Source: Plasmodium brasilianum
Lineage: Eukaryota > Apicomplexa > Aconoidasida > Haemosporida > Plasmodiidae
Direction: 5' to 3'
Assembly (NCBI RefSeq): GCF_023973825.1
Contig: NC_090124.1
Coordinates: forward strand, 712,501 to 776,500
Length of the DNA: 64,000 bases
Made by a program: the position numbers and the translations under genes. The notes under the pieces are model-generated. The model was not told the origin of the DNA and searched no databases. It worked only from the letters and a program-made list of their open reading frames with translations. Shown piece after piece: positions 49,001 to 60,240 of this stretch. Within the stretch, counting starts at the first letter, position 1, and each line of letters begins with the position of its first letter.

Positions 49001-49501
49001 TATTATTTCTTCCTTATCAATTATTATGCTTTCTTTTCCTAATTCTCCCACTCTATCCACAGTAGTATGTACGACACTACTATCAGCAGACATAATGTTT
49101 TTAACAATACCATTACATGAATAGTAATTCTTTTCAGATTCTTTCTCTCCTTTCAAACTATTATATTCAATGTTTTTCTTTATATGATGAAATGGTGGTA
49201 TTACATCCGTGTTAAAGGAATTTCCTGAATTACATTTAGCTTTGTGTAATTGATGATCTAACCAACTGTCTATCTCATTAGGATTTTCTTTTAATTTTAT
49301 TTTTACATTTTGTATGAACAGCCAATTATCTTCATCCATTAAAAATTCTCTCATTATTTCCCCTTCTAAAAAAAAACGAGCAAACTTTTTTATTTCCTTC
49401 ATTTCCCTCCTTTCAGAAAAAGGTGAAGAAAGCATTTTCAAATTCAAAGTCGGCTTATCATTATGTACAGGCGCCTTTGAAGAGCTTTTGCTTCCATTCA
49501 T
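46073..49501 (-). CDS. PP2A regulatory subunit B''-type (PR72/PPP2R3-like) EF-hand protein
   Basis: The protein is 1142 aa in one exon. B'' subunits bind the PP2A A/C core and direct its substrate choice in a calcium-sensitive way. The family core is at about residues 850-1100: ERYIESVIVRIYYHIDI, then YFSYSHFYVYYCTF, then RIWSRISMKLAG, then NRSIEFWFKLIDLDADC, ending near LSKLLAWESRD. This follows the order of human PPP2R3 (FSYEHFYVIYCKF, IEYWFRCMDVDGDG). The second EF-hand loop, DLDADCVIRDHE (about 1000-1011), keeps Asp at 1, 3 and 5 and Glu at 12. The first, near 925-940 (TSSCKDMLIDDNDL), has lost the early acidic ligands and probably does not bind calcium. The N-terminal two thirds is low complexity: an (RQEQE)n coiled-coil-like stretch at about 190-245 and a long Asn/Asp tract at about 545-637. 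The last residues are Asp/Tyr-rich. Confidence 0.85.
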   Translation of the reverse strand: MNGSKSSSKAPVHNDKPTLNLKMLSSPFSERREMKEIKKFARFFLEGEIMREFLMDEDNWLFIQNVKIKLKENPNEIDSWLDHQLHKAKCNSGNSFNTDVIPPFHHIKKNIEYNSLKGEKESEKNYYSCNGIVKNIMSADSSVVHTTVDRVGELGKESIIIDKEEIIDREGIKGSDIINDLLAHKREKREQKRYQQEKQERQEQERQEQERQEQEKQEQERQEQERQEQEKHDQEKHVQQEQHQQRQRKVSSKMKIAYNNNDVKDTSNFCEMINKHKEQNHLNKKNIVPNNKEEPDMHVLSEPINDRLNSCISNEKDYIIKKRLNERESSGINTDSAFTCNSGANKNTMTMKYRHSVENVRTNDAFKQKQNNEINSYDSNKSIDLTNNREKKKKKEKNEITAVMYNYIVPDDSKKNFKKDNIDTDFISNDISRIDPVMHNNKYNVEKEKSEIHGGSENRSNIFSNMETNTLNDEITKNMKKEVEERISKDDLLHVSGGWMKNDIIEKQGSKRNKDGPPKKNKQGQLMLNQNKEMGDALIGVYENAHNNIHSNYKHNNVSNNDNNGSSNYNDDNNEDINEDINEDKNVDNNYDNNNYDDDDDNNNNNNNGCNNNNDSKDNNNNNKDSNDNKDSNDSNNNNGALGENNKIYLKSAKTHAEILIPKMTVKIGRLINEDTDIKLKKIFMVCNNKMYLESFENLIVVNFLKIGRYMSHTLFSRIEKVNEDFITYEDTRKYFCNRFIDGTKDPSYYNDDRYSSSFNKSKKDIHGENSSPPLCSIRENECRKKELSLDDMEDVVDITSNHKEEHIEVPYKKCSIVNFFNAIKGDNNKDYLEFKDFDIYLREVLRRNKSLQFLLEHAEFLERYIESVIVRIYYHIDINDTNKIYLNDLRKHDLAHIWCCLDDTIKVQHVRQYFSYSHFYVYYCTFCQTSSCKDMLIDDNDLYRFDNHSLNDFIVNRIWSRISMKLAGPNQKYMCLNDWIYFIMNYEDMTTNRSIEFWFKLIDLDADCVIRDHEIQVFFNIQMERLKSHYLEEPKFEDWLCQMNDAIQPSNEGNFTLSDFKKNKKYAAKFFGCLVSLSKLLAWESRDAHKELQIETEYPHWTPWEIFCKTKYDELCYNENESYYDDNFNSYDDYDSKNVYM

Positions 49502-49533
49502 TTTTTCAGTAGCGGTGGATAGTAGTGCCTGTC

Positions 49534-49637
49534 AGTAGGACTAGTTAGTAGGACTAGTTAGTAGGACTAGTTAGTAGGACTAGTTAGTAGCACTTGTTAG
49601 TAGCACTTGTTAGTAGCACTTGTTAGTAGCACTTGTT
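49534..49637. repeat. 13-nt tandem repeat, eight copies in two variant blocks
   Basis: Four copies of AGTAGGACTAGTT are followed by four copies of AGTAGCACTTGTT, all exactly 13 nt, starting 33 nt upstream of the B'' start codon. Probably in the 5' UTR or promoter. The block structure shows two rounds of local duplication. Confidence 0.92.
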
Positions 49638-50881
49638 AGTCCTGCTTGTCGCTGTACTATTCGCACTTCGCTACTCTCACGCAACCTTCAAATTCTTCTG
49701 CTTTAAGTTTTATGTTACAATTTTTTACATGTTACTTCTACGAGTGGACAATTGTGCCTTAATGAAATTTGAGAACAAATACATGCATGTGTGTACATAT
49801 ATCAGTAGGAATATATGTAGGCATATTATGTATGTACGAACATTAGTGTACATTTTTTATTTTTAAAATACGTTAAAAATTTCATACTTTTTCCCATGAA
49901 AAATAACGTTCTTTGTGCTTTAATTATTCTGTATGGAGAGCAATTTGCTTGAGTCAGAAAAAGTTATTCACTCCTTAATCTTCGCTTACCTTAACACAGG
50001 CATATACGTGTATGCATTTATATACATACATATATATATACATACATATATATACACATACATATATATACACATACATATATATACATACGTACATATC
50101 CACATACACATATGTAAATACATTTACGCGAACATTTGCATATACGAGCTAGTTCTTCGTTTAGTCCACAAAAATTATTATAGTATTAAACAAAAAAAAA
50201 AAAAAAAAAAAAAAAAAAGGACATTAAATTTATTCATTAGATCATTTCATTAAATTAATTCAATTTATTTGAAAATAGAGCAATTTAAAATGAGGGTCCA
50301 CGAGGGGAGTTATATGTATAATTACACATTTTGTATATGTATTATATGTACATACATATATGGGAAAGAATGGAAAAGAAATGTTAAAAATATATAATTC
50401 GTTCATCCCTCTTCTATTTTTACTCTTACATTTGTACGGTTCAAATATGGCATGAAAGTGAATTTGCTGTGCTGAAACAAAAACTAAATTAAATTATGTT
50501 AAGCTAAATTATGTTAATTTATACTGAATTAAGTTAAATCAAATCAAATCAAATAAACACGTGCCGAGCATCCGTAGAGTATCCAAAAAATATATGAAGA
50601 AATCAAAAAATAGAAGTCTCAGGGTGCTTAGCAAAAAATTTGCAAACATAAATATATATACATGTATAAATAAAAATGTATGTTTATTTATTTATTTAAT
50701 TATATATGTGTATAATTATGTACTTATATATGCTATACACATTTGTATGTGTGAATCGGCCCTTCTTAACAAATCATCTGTCCAGTAGAGTAATAAAATT
50801 TCACCATGAAAAAAAAGTAATCACATACGTAGTGTGTTAATATATCTATGCTTAGGTTATTATTAGTATTATTTAATCACT

Positions 50882-50912
<31 letters not shown>

Positions 50913-52374
50913 TACATAATTATTATGAACATTGTTACTATTCTCCGCCTTCGTAAGAATAAACCGCCATTTTGTGAATATCCCTTATGAGTGATAAGAT
51001 TATTATGAAAATCTGCTAATGTTTTAATTATAATATAAGAAACATATGTACACATTATTATTTATGCGTACGGTTAAATTTATAATAAGGGGGGAAATAA
51101 AATTGTGTTTGTAATTTAATTTATTTTTCTAATTGTTTGTATTGTTTGTATTTTTTGTACTGTTTGTACTGTTTGTACTATTTGTACTGTTTGTACTGTT
51201 TGTACTGTTTGTACGGTTTGTACTGTTTGTACGGTTTGTATGGTTTGTACGGTTTGAAATTTTTTTTTTTTCCTACGAACAAATTTGCGCTAACATTAAC
51301 GTGTCTTGTATCTCTGTGATATGCATGAAATTAACTGATAAAAAAAAAAAAATAATACTACGTAATGCATCTAATACAATGTAGTACTACCAATACCATG
51401 TGGCACTACTAATACAACTTAATACTATATAGTAGTAAAATAAATATTTAATATTTCTCCTTACTTATAAAGATATTACTGAGATTTTTTTACATATGAA
51501 TATTTTAGCAATTATTTTAAATGTAGCAAATTTTAGTTTTACTTGAACAAAGACATCCGAACCAAAACTCTTAAAAGGAAAAGAACTAATATTGGTTGTG
51601 CTAAAACGAATAAGAAGTAGCAAATAATTACATTGTAAGTAGCGATATTTTATGTAGTGATGCTATAAGTAGCTGAATTATAAGTAGTAGTATATTTATT
51701 TAAAAAAAAAAGGTAAATAGCTCCATTTTTGCTTACAGAAAATACTTTATCATAAAATGTTCAAGTGCTTAAAATAAATTGCCAATAATATATAGTTACA
51801 TCCTTTTCTCATATAAGTTTAAAAAATTCGTATTTTCTTATTTTCCAAATTTCTTTAGACACCTTTTTCTTTTAAACAAAATTTGTATAGAAAAGTATAT
51901 AATGAATACACACACAAATATATATATATATATATATAATATATACTACGATGTAGTGCTTTTATGTAGGGCTTTTTTTTCCTTTGCATCCTACTTCAAA
52001 TTTCCTTAAAAAACAATTTTGCTTTAATTTTTTATACAAATTTATAAATGGAAAAAAATGCACGTATTGAAATGGTAATAAGGAGGGTAAACAAAAAATT
52101 ATAACTTAAAAATATAATAATAATCAAATAAAAATATTTAATTAAAAAAAAAAAAAATGGAAAGAAAAAAAGTAAAGGAAAAAAAAAGAGAAATAGAAAT
52201 AGAGATAGAAACGGTATCAGAAATGGAAGCAGTAGAAGAAATCGAAACAATAGTAGAAATAGAACAAGGAAAAAAAAAAAAAATTTAACAATAATCTTAA
52301 TTTATTAATATACGTTTTTGAAGAAGATTGTATATTTTATTAAAATATTGGCGTGTACAATCTTTATACTCTTC
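49638..52374. other. Long intergenic region with scattered protein-like short exons
   Basis: About 2.7 kb between divergent B'' (minus) and the E2 gene (minus, ending at 52375). It includes TATACATACA repeats at 50020-50110, a 30-nt A run near 50195-50218, a T run at 50881-50905, a TTTGTACTG array at 51136-51258 and poly(A) near 52145 and 52270. Plus-strand stretches read as protein: MESNLLESEKVIHSLIFAYL from 49933, RVSKKYMKKSKNRSLRVLSK at about 50572-50631, CESALLNKSSVQ at about 50751-50789, and MNIVTILRLRKNKPPFCEYP from 50925. I could not splice them into one consistent frame. Confidence 0.5.
51136..51258. repeat. 9-nt tandem repeat TTTGTACTG
   Basis: About 13 copies, with variants TTTGTACGG and TTTGTATTG. 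It reads as (FVL)n or (YCL)n in different plus-strand frames, but starts and ends in non-coding-like DNA. Confidence 0.85.
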
Positions 52375-54155
52375 TTAGGAATTCTCTAACAAAGTATTTA
52401 ACGCAAGAGTCTCATTCCAATCTGCCTTGATCAAAGCATTCTATAAAATGAAAAATAAAACGTGAAAAATGTGGGATGCTCAACAAACAGGACCGTTTTT
52501 ACGTATTATATTATATCGTAGTGCACTTTATTTATGATACTACACTGCATATATGGTACTACAATATATTATATCATATAATGTTATATATATGTGTATA
52601 TATTTTTTTTTAAGGACCTTTGCTTGATCCTCCGTAAAGCCCATTTCTGTTATCTTTTTAATCTAAAAAAAGTAGATGTAAAATTAGGAACAATTAAAAT
52701 ATGGGTAAATAAAAATGAAAGGAAAAATAGGGGACATTTTAAAAGTATATTTTTCGTTTTCCTTTTGGTATATTACTATAACTTCTCTTGGTTCTAATTT
52801 TGGGCCAGTGGCAAATGTTTTAGTCCATACACTGAACAAAAGAAAGATACAAAAACAGTTGCATATATGTATATGTATATGTATATATATATATATATAA
52901 GATTATGTTAATAATAAAAAAAAGCGTACATTTTGTTATATATATATATGTGTAAATATGAATACATGTGCATATGTATATGCTCCTCTCAGTGTTATAC
53001 GTATGTATTGAAACCTTGCTGTTTTTAAAAAAAGCGAATAATTCTCTTTGTACATTTTGGCTACTTCCGCATCTTGAGGATCATCTGAAGGGAAAATGTT
53101 GAATGTGCATAAATAATGTTACAAGTACTTAAGATATTCTACATACACAAATATATGTGTACAAATGTATACACATATACATACATATAAACCTTTATGA
53201 AGTAATTATACGCATGCGCTTGTTCATATTTGTCGTGTATATACCAGGTTGTGGATCTGATAACAGAGCTTGAATTGACAAAAGTGCTGTTCTAATTGTT
53301 AGTGCAGGGCTCCATTCATTTTTTAAAACGTCCAAACATATTGCACCTGTTTGACTGGAAATATTCGGATGCCATATTTTAGTGTTAAATTTTATCTAAA
53401 GAATATGGGGAAAGTTACATGCATTAGTTTTTATTCACACGTATTGTATTCTTAAATTTCCTTATAATGGAGCAAAAATTTTCAAGGTGTTAAATACACG
53501 GATATATATGCAAATATGTTTACGCAAAAAAAAGGTGTTAACAGGTCATCATATATATTACGCATGCATATATATATATAAACATATAGGTATAATATAT
53601 GCGTATGAACATATTATAGATTTAGATGGCTCAAATAATTACTAACTTTAGGTGGATTGTATGGATAATCATTAGGTATAGTTATGTCCAAAATAAAATG
53701 ACCGTCTTCATATGGTGTTCCCGCCGGTCCCTTTATAAAACCTACCCACTCGAAAATATTTGAATCTTTTATATGTGCATCTATCTCCTGCACATTTTCG
53801 TTTTCAATGTCTTTTAATTCCTGATTAAGTATAGTATACATTATTGTGTGTACTGCTACTGCGTACATTGATTTTTCATTTTTGTAAATGCATCAAAGGG
53901 TATATCACTTCATAAGCATATGGAATTGTACATGAACATGTACATATACACAAATACATAAATATATAAACACAAACCATACACCAATGTAAATTTTCAC
54001 CTATAAGTATTAATGTAACATATTTTCCTAACATTCTTCTTTTTCTTTTCTTTACTTATGTTACATTATTGTATTTTATCTTTTTTGTTTTTCTTTTTTT
54101 TTATTACCTTTTGCAATCTCAATAACTCCTTCGAATTTCGCGATGTTGAATTCAT
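52375..54155 (-). CDS. Ubiquitin-conjugating enzyme E2 with C-terminal UBA domain (E2-25K/UBC1 type)
   Basis: E2 enzymes carry ubiquitin as a thioester and pass it to substrates or E3 ligases. Seven exons: 54108-54155, 53647-53820, 53245-53395, 53015-53084, 52777-52831, 52618-52662 and 52375-52440. All have GT..AG introns in compatible phase; the product is 202 aa. The UBC fold shows [32 protein letters not shown] (HPN at 83-85) and the active-site Cys94 in [16 protein letters not shown], then [13 protein letters not shown]. The C-terminal exons form a UBA domain (about 166-202: [14 protein letters not shown] with the MGF loop, then ALNTLLENS). Human E2-25K (UBE2K) and yeast Ubc1 share this layout and length and favour Lys48-linked chains; that linkage is inference here. 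The start [12 protein letters not shown] was chosen because it alone gives phase 0 into exon 2. Confidence 0.93.
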
Positions 54156-55801
54156 CCTCCATATACATTAATAATGAACATATATATATATATTAATGAT
54201 GTATATATACAAATATATGTATATATTATACATATATATACTACATGTGAATAAATAGAGCTCTCTGTATTTTCCTTAGGAAACAATGTTGGAAACTATT
54301 CATACAAATATTGACATTTATAAAAATATATTTATGTATACACACAAGGTAATAATAATAAATTCACTATAGTTTAATTTTATCCACTATTTTTTCCCAA
54401 AATTTATTTCAGATAAACATCGTAAATATTGTTTTAATGTGTACATAATAAATATATATATAAATATATTCATATATATATATATATATATCTTCCATAA
54501 CAATAAAATCGGTAAATGAAAAAACTAAAAAAAAATTATGTGAAAAATAAATCAAAAAAGGAAAATAAATTTTATGCATATATATGCAGCAACTTGTATT
54601 GAGAATAAAAAGGAAAAATGGAAAGATGAAATTTGTCAAGGGGAAAGAGGAAAAGGAAAATAGAAAAACAAAAATGGAAAAACGATAAAGGAAAAACGAA
54701 AAAAAGAAAAGTCATAAATGGAGGACGCAAAATGAAAAACGAAACAGTAAAAAACGAAAAAAATAAAAAACGAAAAAAATAAAAAAGTAATAAACAAGAA
54801 ATAAACAAAAGATAAAAAATGAACAAATCAGAAAACTAAGCAATTAAAAAGTTAAAATATAGCAAACCCGTTTTAACAAAACATACGTATTTCTAGAAAA
54901 TGTGCGTTTTTGAACTTAAATTTTTAATGTAACCATTTTTATATTTTCACATATGTGTGTTTATCCTATCATTTTTTATAAAACCAATATTTATATATAT
55001 AATTAAGTGGGAAAAATAAAATATGGCCGAGTTGCAAATTTTACTATAAAAAGAAAGAATGAAGTTGAAGTTGCAAATTAAAACAAAAATATTGCATTGT
55101 GTGCGCCTTTAATACATAGGGAAATTACTGCATATCTGTACATATATAATTATAACCTACACCAAGTTACACGCAAACATACAAGAAGAAAATTAATAAA
55201 TGAATGGAAAATCCTGTGTATTTAATACATAACTACGATTAAAAAAAAAAACGAATAAATAAATAAAATAAAATAAAATAAAACAAAACAAAATAAAGTA
55301 AAACAAAATAAAGTAAAACAAAGTGAGGTAAAACAAAATAAAGTAAAAAAAATTAAAGTAAAACAAATTAAATTAAAATGAAATAATAGTGCTAATAAAA
55401 AATAAAATTAATACACGTGAAGCGATATTTAAGTATGTCCTATTTATATTATCCAATTATTATATCACTGCTTCAACATGTTTTAATTAACTGTCGTTCG
55501 CGAATTGTTGAAGCCGCCATTTTTCAATAGACTTTTACACATGTTTATATGTAAGTCCGTATATCTATGCGTGTATATGTATCTGCGTATGTATTTGTGT
55601 ATATGTACTAAAATATATGCATATGTTTCTTTTAATAGAGTTTTTCTATATCAGTTATGTACCATTTTTACGTATTATATCTCTCATATATGTTAAGTAT
55701 TACCCTTGTTCGAAATGGTGTTTATAAAACGAAAATGCTCTACATAATATAAATTATTATATATATGCATATAAATTTAACTTCCGAATCATACCTTTTA
55801 C
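54156..55801. other. Intergenic upstream of the E2 gene
   Basis: AT-rich, with (TA)n at 54180-54240 and 54450-54495 and A-rich (AAAACGAAAAA)-type repeats at 54640-54800. AAAATAAAACA arrays run from 55260 to 55380. At 55500-55560 a less AT-rich patch is protein-like on the minus strand in more than one frame (SIEKWRLQQFANDS in one); it may be the last exon of the candidate gene at 55802-56423. Confidence 0.5.
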
Positions 55802-56423
55802 TTATATACAATACAAGTAATTAAAAAGGACATATATCTGTCTGAATTTTTCATTTTCCTTACGGATGTTTACTACTTCAAAGGGCAACCACGTTATATC
55901 TGTTGTTTCAGCTAATAAAAAATTTGTAATTTTCACTCATAAATGGGCATACATATAAACATACGTACTACATACATTCCTCGTACATACTATATGCATA
56001 GACATTCTGTTATTCATTTGCAAAGTTTGTGTGTATACGTTAAGACCGAAGTGCTCAATCGGAAATTATTCCCATTTTGAGCAGTTTACTGAAAATAGCT
56101 GAACAGAAGGACAATAAATAACTCTACATTCTTATTTGATATAATGTGTAAAAGCATATTAAAGTTTAAAATTTTAAGAAGTTACGCGAAAAATAATTCC
56201 TCGAGCTTTTTTTTTATTCAAATGGTTAAAGGAAATGTAGTGAGATAAAACAAAATAATGTAAAATTTACGCAAAAAAAAGAATATATTACGTAAAATTT
56301 ACTTCTACATTCTTAGTCTTATAAAAAAAAAGCTCAAGTAACAAATGTAATAATAATGTCAACGTGCCTTACCAAGGTAAAATAAGATAGCTTACGATTA
56401 ATTCCCCTGATGACGAACAACAT
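55802..56423 (-). CDS. Candidate small spliced gene, unknown function
   Basis: No family recognised. The central exon is strong: starting at 55911 after acceptor TTTTATTAG, it reads ETTDITWLPFEVVNIRKENE then KFRQIY. As written it runs on to a TAA at 55802-55804. A first exon at 56396-56423 reads MLFVIRGIN and ends at a GTAAGC donor; the phases (1, then 2 nt) agree. Alternatively the central exon splices from a weak GTCCTT donor at 55831 to an exon near 55555 reading SIEKWRLQQFANDS to a stop, also in phase. Either way the product would be about 45-50 aa, perhaps an organellar ribosomal or complex subunit, which is only a guess. It lies between the E2 and Tim23 genes. Confidence 0.4.
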
Positions 56424-57083
56424 CCATTTTTTTTTGTTTTTTTGTTTGATTATTATTTTATTTGATACTTTTTTTGAACCGTAAAATGTTGGTTAGCGGT
56501 GGGCATATTTTTTTAAGCTCTTAAAATCATAGCAAAGATAAAGATATAATTTTATATTGCAACCCTTGATTTTACATGATTTAAATAAAAAAATGTTTTT
56601 ACCTTAAAACAGTAAGTTTTACATTGAGAAAAATTAATTTTATATTTTTATAAAATAGTCATTTTAAGATGCACTACAATGGGATTGTTCTGAATTTATG
56701 TAAATGAAAATAGTGTAAAATTGTTAAATGAGTTGTTTCAAAAGTAATCTCTGCGCATATTTGTATGTACTTATAAGTTTAAAATTAAACAAACTCTGTA
56801 CGGGTATATATATGTAACTGTTTTCTTTACCTTATTTTGCTAATGCAGCTATTATCACAAATATATATATATAATATATATATATATATATACACATGTA
56901 TTTCTTTTCTTTTTTTTTTTTAAAGGTATTATATATGTACAAAATGTCGTATTCAGGAAGGGAAAGAATTATTGTATAAATGGAGTATGCACAATGATGA
57001 TTTTTTTTTTTTCTTTTGCAAGTAGAACATTACGCTGTTTCTTTAGATAAACATATTTTTTATATTATATATATTAATATATT

Positions 57084-57120
<37 letters not shown>

Positions 57121-57450
57121 TTTTTTTTTTTAAGAAAAATATTTTTCTTGAAAAATATATATAAGCAACCTCTATAATAATTAATTATTTAATATAATTT
57201 GTGACATTATGAAAATTCCCAATTATTTCAACAAAATTTAATGATATATTATATTTATATTTTTATAAATAAATATATCACCCGCGTATGATAGGCATAA
57301 TATTTCATACATATTACTCAAATAAATATATACGTATATAAATATACGCCCACTTTTGTGTTCCTATAAAGCCCTTATGCTCCATAAAGAACAAAGATCA
57401 ACAATAAGAAAAAGATAAATGCGCACAATTGTAAAAGAAAGGAATATATA
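56424..57450. other. Intergenic upstream of Tim23-type gene
   Basis: Contains (TA)n at 56865-56895 and 57085-57120, T runs near 56918 and 57003, and otherwise AT-rich spacer. Expected to include the Tim23 promoter. No gene is seen. Confidence 0.55.
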
Positions 57451-58385
57451 ATGGGTGATTATTTAAAAACTGGAACAATAAATTATGATTTAGAAATATT
57501 AAAAAAAAAACCTGAAAAGAAATTATCATTTGACAAGCAAAATTTATATCTACAAGGATATGGTAGACAATGGGGTGAAAAATTAGTATACAGTGTTGGA
57601 TTAGCATATGGCTCAGGTATACAAATAATACATATATAAAAAAAAAAAAAAAAAAATTATTTAATTTTAAATGTTTGCGTAAATGTGAAGAAAAATTAAT
57701 AAACATTAATAAATTTGCTTCTCTACGATATGTATATAAAAACCTTGATGTATGAGAAGTGCGCTCTGATATAACTGCACCAAATTTGTAAATATGCAGA
57801 ATGCCACTTTATATAGAATAAAAATACATCATTAAAAATGGCGTAAAAATGACGTAAAAATGATGTAAAAATGACGTAAATATGGCGTAAAAATGGCGCA
57901 AAAATGACGTAAAAATGGCGCAAAAATGACGTAGAAATGACACAAGTGTCACAAATATGGCATAAAAATAAAATTAATTATAGCGTGATAACAGCATATG
58001 AATATAAAAAACACACATATACATTTGTAACTTCTTACCTTTTGCAGGACTATTGTTAGGGGGATGTTGCGGCTTAATTAGTGGAATTATGAAAGGCGGA
58101 AAAACAAAAAAGCTATTTTTAAATTCAGTTCTTAATTCTACGTCTGTTATGGGTCCAAGTGTTGCAAATCAAATGGCGTCATTGACAATGATTTTTTATG
58201 CCTTAAATAATATGGTAAAGTTATTTACAAAAAACGACGAAATTTACAATTCTTCCATATCAGGTTTTTTAGCTGGGTGTATATATAAAAGCTCCTCAAA
58301 CTACAGAATTTTAGGAAGTTACTCTATACTGTCGTCTGCTGTTTTTTCCTTCATAGATTATAGCTTTAAAAAGGGCTATGTATAG
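57451..58385 (+). CDS. TIM23: Mitochondrial inner-membrane translocase, Tim17/Tim22/Tim23 family (TIM23)
   Basis: Forms the channel that passes presequence proteins across or into the inner mitochondrial membrane. Two exons, 57451-57616 and 58048-58385, with intron ends GT..TTTTGCAG and matching phase; 167 aa. The N-terminal part is hydrophilic (LQGYGRQWGEKLVYSVGLAY). The Tim17/22/23 domain then gives GLLLGGCCGLISGIMKGG with small-residue GxxxG packing, LNSVLNSTSVMGPSVANQ, and two more weakly hydrophobic helices (SISGFLAGCIYKSS and GSYSILSSAVFSFIDYS). The gap between a polar N-terminus and four short Gly-rich helices is the Tim23 layout. Synteny with P. falciparum TIM23 near PK5/ARK3, as I recall it, supports the symbol. 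Confidence 0.88.
57834..57943. repeat. 11-nt tandem repeat in the Tim23 intron, ten copies
   Basis: Units AAAAATGACGT and AAAAATGGCGT/C alternate for ten copies with few substitutions, inside the intron 57617-58047. Each unit contains CGT, so the array is relatively CpG-rich for this genome. Confidence 0.88.
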
Positions 58386-58424
58386 TTAGTCCTTTTTATT
58401 TTATTACCTTTTTACGTCATTATT

Positions 58425-58540
58425 TTCTTACGTTATTATTTTCTTACGTCATTATTTTCTTACGTTATTATTTTCTTACGCTATTATTTTCTTACGCTAT
58501 TATTTTCTTACGCCATTATTTTCTTACGCCATTTTCTTTT
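58425..58540. repeat. 15-16-nt tandem repeat TTATTTTCTTACG(T/C)
   Basis: About seven copies directly downstream of the Tim23 stop codon, probably in its 3' UTR or downstream flank. Confidence 0.8.
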
Positions 58541-59939
58541 TCTTCATTGTTTTTTATTTCATTGTTTTTTATTTTATTTTTTAAATAATCTCTTTTTTTA
58601 CCACTTGACATCATTATCTTTCAAAAGGCACAGAAAAGAATTTTTTTTTAAATTGCGAAATTGTTACCCTGATGCACACACTTTTTTTTACCTTATCCTT
58701 CATATGTACAATTTACCTTTTCGCATTTTTTTTTTTTTTTTTTCTTTTTGAATTAAATTTTTTTACCTTTAATTATTATTTAAAATGTATATAGTTAAAT
58801 ATTAACATTAAAAGTAAATATTACAGTTTGACGTCTTTACGATTATGCCTTCAAAAAAAAATGCTCACTATATTTTCGTATATTCCTTCTTTACACAGGG
58901 TAAAATAGAGGGAGTATTTTAACATATATTCATACAATATATAATTATACCTTTCAAATTCCATGTAAACTGTTTTTTTTTTTCTTTTCTTTCTTTTTTT
59001 CATTTATTTACTTATTTATTCATATACCTGTTTATTTCTTTTATTGTCTATACAACTTTTTTGTAATATTAAAAAAAAAAAAAAAAAAAATTTAAATATC
59101 AAAGAAAATAATTTTTTTTTTTTATATTTTAAGATGAACAATTCATCTGATAAAGGGGGAACATTTTTTGCAGTGTTCTTTGCAACGATTCTTTGTGACA
59201 AATGTATAACGACTAAACTGTGAATTAGCGTTATACTAGACTTTTACCTTTGCCTTTTTCTTTTTCTTTTGCATTTTTTTTTTTTTTTTGTTGTAGGTAC
59301 TTCAACTAAAAAAAAAAAAAAAAAAAAAAAATGAAGCAAATCATTTAAAATAAATTTTCGGGAACACTGCGAAAATTTCTGTAAAAAAAGGATATTTTTT
59401 TTTGGTACTATAATTGACAATATATGTAAACTATATGCAAACAGTTGTTTTTATATACTTAAGTTTTCTTTTTGCTTATCTTTTTCCATTTTTTTTTGCT
59501 TTTCTTTTTCTTTTTCTTTTTCTTTTTCCTTTTCTTTATCTATTTCTTTTTCCTTTTTTTTTCCTTTTCTTTATCTATTTCTTTTTCCTTTTTTTTCCTT
59601 TTCCTATTTATTTTCTTTTTCTATATCTTTTCATTTTTCTTTACCTTTCCTCTTTCTTTTTTTTATTTTTGTAACGCATTACAAAAAAATACACATTTAA
59701 ATTTTGAAAATTAAACTTCTTACGGGCAATAGCAAAAAAAAAAAAAGGGAAAATACGAATTATGCAATTTACAAAGCGTATTATTTTTTTTCATCGTCTT
59801 TTTTGTAAAGAAAAAAAAAGATCAATTTTTTTTTTTTTTTTTCACATTACAATTTTGTAATACTTCTGCATTTTGCTACACCTGGCCATTATATTATTTT
59901 GTTACGTCATGGCACTGTTGTTTCAGTGTTTGATTTCAT

Positions 59940-60240
59940 CAGTGCTTTCTAATTATAATTATTATTATAATTACGATTATTAATATAATTACGTTATTAG
60001 TATAATTACGTTATTAGTATAATTACGTTATTAGTATAATTACGTTATTAGTATAATTACGTTATTAGTATAATTACTGTTATTAGTATAATTACGATTA
60101 TTATTATAATTACGATTATTACTATAATTACGATTATTACTATAATTACGATTATTACTATAATTGCAATTATTATTATTACGATTATTATTAGAGTTAT
60201 TATTATTATAATTACGATTATTATTATTATTATTATTATT
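59940..60240. repeat. 17-nt tandem repeat ACGTTATTAGTATAATT grading into related ATTACGATTATT units
   Basis: Five or six near-perfect 17-nt units at 59990-60075, then 15-18-nt relatives (ATTACGATTATTACTATA) and a TTATTATTA tail to about 60240. Non-coding. Confidence 0.85.
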
